Shown here in pieces: positions 57,641 through 64,000 of a stretch of 64,000 nucleotides of DNA (position 1 is its first letter; every line of letters begins with the position of its first letter). The DNA is taken from positions 62,001-126,000 of the forward strand of contig NZ_FOAI01000011.1 of assembly GCF_900109705.1 (NCBI RefSeq), in the 5' to 3' direction. A program made the translations under genes and the position numbers. This stretch comes from Roseivivax marinus. Its GTDB lineage: Bacteria; Pseudomonadota; Alphaproteobacteria; Rhodobacterales; Rhodobacteraceae. The notes under the pieces are model-generated. The model was not told the DNA's origin. It worked only from the letters and a program-made list of their open reading frames with translations, and made no database searches.

Positions 57641-57893
57641 GGTTCCTCCGATCCACCGGTCCCCCCACGTCTTCAGCACCTCGCCGACACCCCACCATAC
57701 CACCACTCCGCGGCGAAAGTCGGCTTTGGGCCCAGAATGACCTTCATGCCGGCCCTAGCGTTCGCGAGTGCAGTAAAACGAATTAGAGCAAATCTACATC
57801 AGGAGCAGACATGCTTTATTGGAACGCCGTGTTGGAAACGGACCTTCAAAACTGCGGCTGGCTGCTCGGCGCGCCCTTCGCTAACTATACCTT

Positions 57894-59225
57894 ATGGTTC
57901 ATCGCGTCCTTCGTATCCTCTGCGTTCTGGCTGCCTTCGGGACGCAGGCTCCCGCTCAGGGAAACGATCCGGCAGCTGGCGCTCCTTCCGTCGTAGCAGT
58001 CGAAAAAGCGCCTTCTGACGAGAGCATCGCCGCCCGTTTACGCGGAATTTTCTCCGCCCTCGATCACGATGGGATCACCGTGTCAGTAGAGGCCGGGGTG
58101 GTCACCCTAACGGGGGAGATCGCGGATCAGGGTGTTAACGAAGATATGGCAGACATTGCCCGACGCATCGAGGGCGTCGTCGCGGTCAACAACGCCCTCG
58201 CAGCATCCGACGACGTCTCACAGCAGATTAACCCGGCATTGGAGCGCTTCAGCGAGCGGTTCAATCAGCTTATTGCACGCTTACCTTTGTTCGCTGTCGC
58301 CGCCGGCGCGTTCGTTGCGATCGTTGCCCTCGGGACGTTGCTGGCACGATCGCGTTTTTGGGATCGTATAGCGCCGAACGTTTTCATCGCAGGAATTTAT
58401 CGTCAGGCATTTCGTGTCGCCGCCGCCACCGTAGGCATCGTGGTCGCGCTTGATCTCGTTGGAGCGGCAGCCCTCCTTGGCACCATCCTCGGCGCCGCCG
58501 GCATCGTGGGCCTCGCAATCGGCTTTGCGGTCCGCGACACGGTGGAGAACTTTGTTGCTTCGATCATGCTCAGTCTGCGCCAGCCATTCCGGCCAAACGA
58601 TCTTGTTGAGATCGCGGGCGATGTTGGGCGCGTTATCCGACTGACCTCGCGGGCGACGATCCTGCTGTCGCTGGACGGCAACCATATCCGCATTCCGAAT
58701 GCCACGGTCTTCAAAGGACGGATCGTAAACTACACCCAAAACCCGGCCCGGCGATTTTCCTTCGACATCGGCATTGATCCCGATGCCGACCTGGAGGCGA
58801 CGCGACAGCTGGCACAGTCGGCGTTAAAGGCGCAGCCCTTCGTTCTGGGTGACCCCGAGGAACTCGTCTGGATCGAGAACATCACCGAATCCGGGGCGAT
58901 CCTGAGGGTGACCGGCTGGATCGACCAGAACGAGACCGGCTTCGTCACAGCACGCGGCGATGCAATTCGCCTGGTGAAAGCCGCTATCGAGGCCGCTGGG
59001 GTCGCAATCCCCGATACAACGTATCGCATCCGCCTTGAAGGTGCTGGGAACGCCTCCGACATTGCCGAAAGGACGCAGCAGAGCGCAAGGTCCACGCCAC
59101 CATTGCGCTCCGAATCGACGGCCCGGTCGGATCGCCAGTCCGAAGAGCAGGCACTGATCCCCCTCGTGGCGGCGGAACGAGAGGAATCCGGCGATCTCCT
59201 CGCAAAGGACGCACCACGGGAGTAG
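57894..59225 (+). CDS. Mechanosensitive channel of the MscS family with an N-terminal BON domain
   Basis: The protein has 443 residues: signal peptide (MVHRVLRILCVLAAFGTQAPAQ), BON domain (about residues 40-105, VSVEAGVVTLTGEIADQGVN) for envelope or lipid contact, three helices (about 130-220) and the MscS pore/beta domain (GLAIGFAVRDTVENFVASIM, LRQPFRPNDLVEI, IRIPNATVFKGRIVNY). The tail is charged and probably disordered. It opens under membrane tension after hypo-osmotic shock. No clear ribosome site precedes 57894; a 61-codon frame with AGGAG at 57811-57996 overlaps this start and may be a translational leader. Confidence 0.88.
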   Translation: MVHRVLRILCVLAAFGTQAPAQGNDPAAGAPSVVAVEKAPSDESIAARLRGIFSALDHDGITVSVEAGVVTLTGEIADQGVNEDMADIARRIEGVVAVNNALAASDDVSQQINPALERFSERFNQLIARLPLFAVAAGAFVAIVALGTLLARSRFWDRIAPNVFIAGIYRQAFRVAAATVGIVVALDLVGAAALLGTILGAAGIVGLAIGFAVRDTVENFVASIMLSLRQPFRPNDLVEIAGDVGRVIRLTSRATILLSLDGNHIRIPNATVFKGRIVNYTQNPARRFSFDIGIDPDADLEATRQLAQSALKAQPFVLGDPEELVWIENITESGAILRVTGWIDQNETGFVTARGDAIRLVKAAIEAAGVAIPDTTYRIRLEGAGNASDIAERTQQSARSTPPLRSESTARSDRQSEEQALIPLVAAEREESGDLLAKDAPRE

Positions 59226-59307
59226 TCGGCAAACTCGAAACCCGAGGTTCCGCGTTTCCCCTCACAATTGATAAATGTCATTGGAACTTTCTCCAGACGC
59301 GATTGAG

Positions 59308-59332
59308 GGAACGACCTAGGCCACCTCGCGTT
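59308..59332 (+). promoter_or_regulatory. EcfG-type general stress promoter
   Basis: GGAAC (59308-59312), exactly 16 bases, CGTT (59329-59332): a perfect match to the promoter of the alphaproteobacterial general-stress sigma factor EcfG. It lies 185 bases upstream of the three-gene envelope operon starting at 59517. Confidence 0.75.
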
Positions 59333-59516
59333 CGAGTGACACGACCTAAGCAGATTTCCAAAAGCGATCGATCAAAGCACGGCCTTTTGCCGTTGCCTCC
59401 GCACTATCGATGCGGCGGGCCGACAAGGTGCGTGCTGATAGCGCCGGTCTGCATTGGGTGGTGTCGGCGCTCCATGTGAGGGTCGGCCACATCAGACCTT
59501 AGCGAAAGAGGACAGA

Positions 59517-60125
59517 ATGTCAGAAATATACAGAGACGACCGCGACGTCCGCCGCGAGACAGGCGACGACATGAAGCGCTCGGCCGAACGGCTCGGAGAC
59601 GATGCCCGCGGCGCGGCCGAGCACGCGAGCGCTCGCGTGCAGCAGGAAGCGATGGATCAGGCTGAACGCGCCAAAAGCGGTGCGGCGTCCGAGATGTCGG
59701 GCATCGCCAGCGCCTTGCGCACCGCGGCTCAGGAGTTGCGCAGCGGTTCGCCCCAAGAGCGCACCTTCGGCCAGATCGCGGAGAGCCTCGCGGGCGCATC
59801 GGACGCCCTTCGCGACCGCGATCTGGGCGAGCTGGCGGGAGATGTGAGTGCATTTGCTCGCCGCAATCCCATGGGTTTCTTGGGCGGTGCAGCGCTCGCC
59901 GGTTTCGCGGCAACCCGCTTTGCGCAAGCCTCGTCGCACCCGCGCACCGAGAGTGCGAACGAGCGGTCGGACAGCTCCGCGAGCGCGACATATGACGAGC
60001 CTGCGGCGCACGCGTCGACCGCGGCCCCCGCACAATCCACGCGCCCCAACCCAACCCGCGACAGCACGGCGTCGACCGGACCTATGGTCGTGCCCGCGGA
60101 ACCCAAGACCCCGGGAGACTCCTGA
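59517..60125 (+). CDS. Stress/nutrient-deprivation-type membrane-associated protein (YtxH/Ndi-like)
   Basis: The protein has 202 residues. An Ala- and Glu-rich amphipathic N-terminal half (SAERLGDDARGAAEHASARV) with helical heptads is followed by one hydrophobic segment (NPMGFLGGAALAGFAATRFA) and a Ser/Thr/Pro-rich tail. This resembles nutrient-deprivation-induced proteins of rhizobia. GAGG precedes the ATG. The stop overlaps the next start as TGATG. First gene behind the EcfG-type promoter. Confidence 0.65.
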   Translation: MSEIYRDDRDVRRETGDDMKRSAERLGDDARGAAEHASARVQQEAMDQAERAKSGAASEMSGIASALRTAAQELRSGSPQERTFGQIAESLAGASDALRDRDLGELAGDVSAFARRNPMGFLGGAALAGFAATRFAQASSHPRTESANERSDSSASATYDEPAAHASTAAPAQSTRPNPTRDSTASTGPMVVPAEPKTPGDS

Positions 60126-60553
60126 TGTCTAGCACTGACACGCAGACCACCGACGGCGCGCGGCGCCAAATCCGCGATACCGGCACGCTTCTCAGCGACG
60201 CGCTGCGGCAGGTCATTGCCCTCATTCGCGGCGAGATGGACCTGTTCCGCGCCGAGCTTGACCAGAACGTCAAGAAGGCCGGGACTGCCGTTGGCTTGCT
60301 CGTTGGCGGCATTGTCATGCTGCTCGTATCGCTGAACGTTCTCGCAGGGGCTGCTGTGACGGCGATTGCAGAGATGGGCATCGCGCCCGGCTGGTCGGCC
60401 CTGATCGTGGGCGGCGCTCTCCTGATCCTGGCTGGCATCTTGGTGAAGATCGGGCAGAGCAATCTCAAACTTGCTTCGCTCGCGCCTACGCGCACGAAGA
60501 AAAACCTCGATCGCGACCGCGAGACCGTCGCAAAGGAACTGTCCAATGAGTGA
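60125..60553 (+). CDS. Holin-like phage-holin superfamily III / DUF1469 protein
   Basis: The protein has 142 residues: cytoplasmic helical N-terminus (IRGEMDLFRAELDQNVKKAG) and two helices (VGLLVGGIVMLLVSLNVLAG and LIVGGALLILAGILVKIG), the DUF1469 pattern. Despite the family name these are envelope stress proteins rather than phage holins in this setting. Coupled to both neighbours by overlaps. Confidence 0.75.
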   Translation: MSSTDTQTTDGARRQIRDTGTLLSDALRQVIALIRGEMDLFRAELDQNVKKAGTAVGLLVGGIVMLLVSLNVLAGAAVTAIAEMGIAPGWSALIVGGALLILAGILVKIGQSNLKLASLAPTRTKKNLDRDRETVAKELSNE

Positions 60554-61613
60554 TATCCGCACACCCGACGAGATCGAGCGCGAGCTCGAAGCAAACCGCG
60601 AAGGGCTGCAAGGCACTCTCCGGGCGCTCGAGACCACCTTTTCGCCCGATAGTATCTTCCGCAGCATCACCGACAATATCGGCCGGCATGGCGATGATTT
60701 CGGCAAGTCTGCGATGGACGCGGCCCGCGGCAACCCGCTGGCGCTCGGCCTGACGGCAGTAGGCCTCGGCTGGTTGATGTTCGGCAAGGGGCCGTCCGCT
60801 GACCGTCTCGATCGCGAGGCGCAGCACGCCCTGAATGGCAAGGACCGCCACGGCGCGCCCTCGGCTGACCCTTCGGCCCCGCTCACGCCGCGCGGCCCGG
60901 TGCCAAAGGGCGCCGCCGGAACGGGATCCACAGCGGGCCAGCGTGCGCGGGCCAGTTGGTATCGCACGGAAGGGCATGTCCGCTCGGGCGCCCAATCTGT
61001 GTCGAGCGGTGCGCATTCGGCAAAAGACGGCGCGTCTTACGCGGCGGGCCGTGTTCGGGATCGCTCCTCGGATATGGCGCAGAGCCTTTCCGAAGGCACC
61101 GAGAAGATGAACGCCGAGGCGCGAGAGCGGATCGTCGCTGCGCGCGAGCGTGCAATCCTCGCCGGCGAAGAAGCTCAACGAAAGGCGCGCCGTGGCGCAA
61201 ACCGCAGCGCTGATTTCTTCGATGAGAACCCTTTGGTTGCTGGCGCGCTGGCGCTGGCTGCTGGTGCGCTCCTTGCGGGAAGCCTGCCGCGCACGCAGAT
61301 GGAAGACGAGCAACTCGGACCGCACAGTGACCGACTTTACGAGGATGCGGAGAAGCTTTTCGAGGAAGAGCGCGCCAAGGTCGAGCGTGTCGCCGGCGCA
61401 GCGGCGGACGAGGCGCGCACGATCGGACACGAGCTTCGTGCTGACGCCGACGACGCGAGCCGCCGTCTCAAGGACGAGGCGGACCGCAACACACGCGGAG
61501 ATGGCAGCGCCGCAGATGCCGCGGTCGACAAGACCGAGGAGGCCGCCGAGCGCATCGCGACCGCCGCCGAGCGTCAGGCCGAGAAAGAAGACCTTGGCCC
61601 CAAGCGCGGCTGA
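60546..61613 (+). CDS. DUF3618 protein with long Ala-rich helical region
   Basis: The protein has 355 residues. The N-terminal DUF3618 block is RTPDEIERELEANREGLQGT followed by NPLALGLTAVGLGWLMFG, a membrane segment. The centre and C-terminus are Ala/Glu/Lys-rich helices (AEARERIVAARERAILAGEE) around another hydrophobic segment (NPLVAGALALAAGALLAGSL). DUF3618 genes almost always accompany DUF1469 genes in alphaproteobacteria. The ATG lies eight bases inside the preceding gene. Confidence 0.78.
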   Translation: MSDIRTPDEIERELEANREGLQGTLRALETTFSPDSIFRSITDNIGRHGDDFGKSAMDAARGNPLALGLTAVGLGWLMFGKGPSADRLDREAQHALNGKDRHGAPSADPSAPLTPRGPVPKGAAGTGSTAGQRARASWYRTEGHVRSGAQSVSSGAHSAKDGASYAAGRVRDRSSDMAQSLSEGTEKMNAEARERIVAARERAILAGEEAQRKARRGANRSADFFDENPLVAGALALAAGALLAGSLPRTQMEDEQLGPHSDRLYEDAEKLFEEERAKVERVAGAAADEARTIGHELRADADDASRRLKDEADRNTRGDGSAADAAVDKTEEAAERIATAAERQAEKEDLGPKRG

Positions 61614-61637
61614 TCTCTTCCGCCACAACGACATACG

Positions 61638-61668
61638 AGCGCCCGCGTCCTGCGACGCGGGCGCTTTC
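61638..61668 (+). terminator. Rho-independent terminator of the stress operon
   Basis: AGCGCCCGCGTC (61638-61649) pairs perfectly with GACGCGGGCGCT (61654-61665) around CTGC, followed by TTCCTTT; 25 bases after the DUF3618 stop. It also separates the operon from the convergent brkB-type gene. Confidence 0.85.
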
Positions 61669-61687
61669 CTTTGCGTTGGCGAGGCGT

Positions 61688-62641
61688 CTATTGTGCTTCG
61701 CCGACGTGATCCGCCTTGACTGCGCCACGCTTGCCCATGGGAAGCTCACGACCCGTCGTGCTGTCGTGCCGGGTCTGATGCTCCATCTCGGAATTGATTT
61801 CCGCCCCGAGCAGGACAATGTAGGCCGACAGCCAAAGCCATGTCAGCAGAACGATTACCCCACCGATCGCGCCGTAGGATTCGTTGTAATCTCCGAAGTT
61901 GCGGACGTAGAGCGAGAAGGCAATGGAGCCCGCAATCCAGAAGACCATCGCGATGACCGAGCCCCACGTGACCCAGCGCCATTCTGGATCCTGACGCGAG
62001 GGACCGTAGCGATACAACACCGCGAGGCCGATCACGGTGAGCGCCGCGAGGAGCGGCCAACGGCCCCAGTCCAGCAGTGTCGTCAGCGCATCGGGCAGCC
62101 CGAGCGATCCGATCAGCGCAGGCACCGCAACGGTCAGTCCAAGCGATACGAGCACCCCGAGGATCAGGAACACGGTAAGCGCGAAGGACACGGCGTATTG
62201 CTTGATCATGCCGCGGGTCTCTTCTTCATCGTAGGCAATGTTCATGCCCTCCATCAGGGTGCTCATGCCTTTTGACGCGCCGTAGATCGAAAGCGCCAGC
62301 CCGGCGAGCGCGGCCAAGCCAAGGCTGGTCCCGCCGTTCGATGCGACTGCGCGAGCTTGGCCTTGCAGGATCTCGGCCGCGTCTTTCGGAAGTATCGCCA
62401 CTAACTCTTCCAGCTGGAGTTCGATTGTCGCCGGGTCCATGAGAAGTCCCGCCGTGGACATCAGCGCTCCGATCGCCGGAAACAGCGCCAGCAGGCCGAA
62501 GAACGCAACGCCCGCCGAGACGACCGAGACGTGATCCCGAGACAACTCGCGGTAGACGCGCAGTCCGATGTCCCACCAGCCTCGAGCGGGAATTTGCCCC
62601 GGTCGCTCCGCGCGACGTCCGCGTTGATTTGTTTTGCTCAT
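61688..62641 (-). CDS. YihY/BrkB-family membrane protein
   Basis: The protein has 317 residues and six helices. RELSRDHVSVVSAGVAFFGLL, SIYGASKGMSTLMEGMNIAYDEEE and the late WLWLSAYIVLLGAEINSEMEH are the family signatures. Once annotated as ribonuclease BN, these are now regarded as membrane proteins of unknown transport role, in some bacteria linked to serum or osmotic resistance. The final residues include HQTRHDSTTGRELPMGKRGA, common for the alphaproteobacterial form. It faces the stress operon and has an EcfG-like promoter itself. Confidence 0.92.
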   Translation of the reverse strand: MSKTNQRGRRAERPGQIPARGWWDIGLRVYRELSRDHVSVVSAGVAFFGLLALFPAIGALMSTAGLLMDPATIELQLEELVAILPKDAAEILQGQARAVASNGGTSLGLAALAGLALSIYGASKGMSTLMEGMNIAYDEEETRGMIKQYAVSFALTVFLILGVLVSLGLTVAVPALIGSLGLPDALTTLLDWGRWPLLAALTVIGLAVLYRYGPSRQDPEWRWVTWGSVIAMVFWIAGSIAFSLYVRNFGDYNESYGAIGGVIVLLTWLWLSAYIVLLGAEINSEMEHQTRHDSTTGRELPMGKRGAVKADHVGEAQ

Positions 62642-62674
62642 GCCTGCCTCGCGGTTTTAAGACTGTGGTGGCTC

Positions 62675-62699
62675 AACCGGGGGCCGTGAGACTCGTTCC
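62675..62699 (-). promoter_or_regulatory. EcfG-like promoter of the yihY/brkB gene
   Basis: On the minus strand GGAAC (62699-62695), 16 bases, GGTT (62678-62675). One base differs from CGTT. It lies 34 bases upstream of the start at 62641. Confidence 0.55.
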
Positions 62700-63133
62700 T
62701 ACGATGATAATTTCACATGACCAGACCTGACAGGGACAAAGAAAATGGCATTGGGGCCCGTTCATTCTACGCGGATTCATATGCCCTTGCGCCCGCCCGA
62801 GGCCGCAATCGCTTGAAGCACCAAATCACATGATGCGGGATGTCGGGATGATGTTTTGCCAAACTACGTGGCGTTTCGAGACAGCCGCAATAGTTATCGC
62901 TCCCTCCTTCGCTGAAGGGTTTTTGAAACGACGCCATACGATTAGCGCGTGCGGCGAACAGGCCAAGGGTCCGCGGACCTGACCTTCATCTTCCCAAAAT
63001 GCTGCGCGGTGGACGAATGGCTGGATTGGTGAAGCTGCACCGCGGCGATCGGCCGAGGACTGAAAGGCAGGTTACGGCCGCTACGTGCGGGCTCGAAGAA
63101 GCGCCTGAACAGATCGTATTTCAAACGCAACGG

Positions 63134-63165
63134 CGCCCGGGGCAGGTCGATGCCGCGGGCGCCGA
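63134..63165 (-). terminator. Hairpin behind the TRAP binding-protein gene
   Basis: GGCGCCCG (63134-63141) and CGGGCGCC (63158-63165) pair perfectly around a 16-base loop, 22 bases after the gene stop. The T content behind it on the minus strand is low (GTTGCGTTTG). Confidence 0.5.
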
Positions 63166-63186
63166 GTTCCGTGCGCCAAGAAGCAG

Positions 63187-64000
63187 TTACTCGGTTCCGT
63201 AGCTGGCCGGGTCGAGGTTGTCGTAGATCTCGGTGCGAGCGAGCTCTGCGAGGGCCTCCACGTCGGTATGGTCAACCTCCGACAGCAGATCGGCCCAGCG
63301 ATTGACGATGCGCTTGTAGTCGGCGAGGATCTCTTCGGGGTTCTCGAGGCCCCGCTCGCGCGCGTTCTCGAGCAGCACGGCTTCGTCCGCTTTCACGAAC
63401 TCGGCCAGCGCATCGCGGAGCGCCTGGTCCGGCTCGAAGACCTCCATGCCGTTCTCGGTGGCCGAGGACACCGCCTTTTCGACATCGGCGTCGAACTCGA
63501 CCCGGTGCTCGGCAAGGTAGTAGGCCATCTGGTCGAAGAGGACAGAGCGAACCTCGGGCGTCAGGCCCTGCCAGAAGCCGCGGTTGTAGCCCCACTCGAA
63601 GCCGGAATAGTAGTTGCCGACCGCCAGCGTGTTCATGGATGTCACCACATCCGACAGCGAGAAGCTGTCGAGGGCGTCGGCAGCCGCGACCGCGCAGTCG
63701 AGCGAACCGGTGTCGAGGCCGGTATACATCTCGGACGAGGGGATCGAGACCGGGACCGCTCCGACGAATTCGGCAAAGCGCGACCAGGCGCCGCCGGCCA
63801 TGCGCAACCGCTTGCCTTGGATATCCTCGTAGGTCTCGACGGGCGTGTTGCACATCATCACGTATTCCGAGGTGGAGTAGCCGCCCCCGAAGACGATGCC
63901 GTTCTCGCGCCATTCGGCAAGCGCAGCCTCGTTGGTCAGGCCGAACTCGGTCGAGGCGAAGGCCATTACCATCGGGTCGGTGTTGTAGAAGGCCGCGTTG
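63187..64000 (-). CDS. TRAP transporter substrate-binding protein (DctP family), N-terminus beyond the window
   Basis: About 270 C-terminal residues are visible. Typical DctP features are YEDIQGKRLRMAGGAWSRFA with the conserved Arg that binds the substrate carboxylate, PSSEMYTGLDTGSLDCAVAA and GFWQGLTPEVRSVLFDQMAY. The protein delivers an organic acid from the periplasm to a DctQM permease, whose genes are not visible. The first in-frame ATG at 63972 is internal; the frame continues past the right edge. Confidence 0.9.
   Translation of the reverse strand, partial: NAAFYNTDPMVMAFASTEFGLTNEAALAEWRENGIVFGGGYSTSEYVMMCNTPVETYEDIQGKRLRMAGGAWSRFAEFVGAVPVSIPSSEMYTGLDTGSLDCAVAAADALDSFSLSDVVTSMNTLAVGNYYSGFEWGYNRGFWQGLTPEVRSVLFDQMAYYLAEHRVEFDADVEKAVSSATENGMEVFEPDQALRDALAEFVKADEAVLLENARERGLENPEEILADYKRIVNRWADLLSEVDHTDVEALAELARTEIYDNLDPASYGTE

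Larger units (their letters stand above)
62642..63186. other. Intergenic region with promoter and terminator structures
   Basis: No coding frame is supported. Besides the EcfG-like promoter, CCTTC-GCT-GAAGG followed by GTTTTTG (near 62913-62931) is a small plus-strand hairpin with a T run, and the right part holds the terminator of the TRAP gene. The rest shows nothing recognisable. Confidence 0.4.

Noticed and set aside
60125-60553. Holin-like gene as evidence of a prophage
   Set aside because: No phage structural, lysis or packaging genes surround it; its partners are DUF3618 and Ndi-like stress genes with a stress promoter.

Overview
The window is 64 kb of a GC-rich alphaproteobacterial chromosome, most likely a member of the Rhodobacteraceae (Roseobacter group). 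Supporting marks are an RNase E with a large acidic insertion, a long L21 with a C-terminal extension, olsBA, a ChpT phosphotransferase, a CtrA-type TTAA-N7-TTAA site, a stand-alone ctaD, usg, DUF1127, DUF2244 and DUF3553 proteins, and EcfG-type (GGAAC-N16-CGTT) promoters. No rRNA genes and no CRISPR array are visible.

The left two thirds (about 1-43950) is core genome: ccdA (partial), a TusA-like protein, rne, a beta-hydroxyacid dehydrogenase, a penicillin-acylase-family hydrolase, lipB, ctaD, carA, a cellulose-synthase-like glycosyltransferase behind a perfect CtrA-type box, a GntR regulator, a HAD phosphatase, a UbiH-type hydroxylase, usg, gyrA, a LysR regulator, an M32 carboxypeptidase, ctaA, trmJ, a thiE-like gene, the ornithine-lipid genes olsB-olsA, chpT, and the rplU-rpmA-GNAT-obgE-proB-proA run. 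Two tRNA genes are present: tRNA-Leu(GAG) and tRNA-Ser(CGA). An accessory spot lies at 8.0-10.6 kb. It holds an AT-rich leader, a gene for six tandem 17-residue repeats that is frameshifted at a run of seven G, and a convergent MFS-transporter plus DUF6065 gene pair. This is the most unusual locus in the window.

From 43955 the sequence turns into accessory DNA. A tyrosine integrase sits directly behind tRNA-Ser. It is followed by a mobilisation module (MobC-like protein, relaxase, two nested small genes, a KfrA-like protein), a gene truncated by the 3' part of an IS3-family transposase, and then an oxyanion (molybdate/tungstate) uptake cluster. That cluster combines a MOT1-type permease, a Mop protein, a FecCD-type ABC importer, a ModA-like binding protein and a Tup-like ATPase plus TupA binding protein with no TupB permease. 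A second, stand-alone tyrosine recombinase follows.

The right end (57.9-62.7 kb) is an envelope/stress module: a BON-MscS channel, a three-gene operon (YtxH/Ndi-like protein, DUF1469 holin-like protein, DUF3618 protein) behind a perfect EcfG-type promoter, and a convergent YihY/BrkB gene behind a near-match. The window ends inside a DctP-type TRAP binding-protein gene. Right-hand boundaries of the integrated element could not be found.
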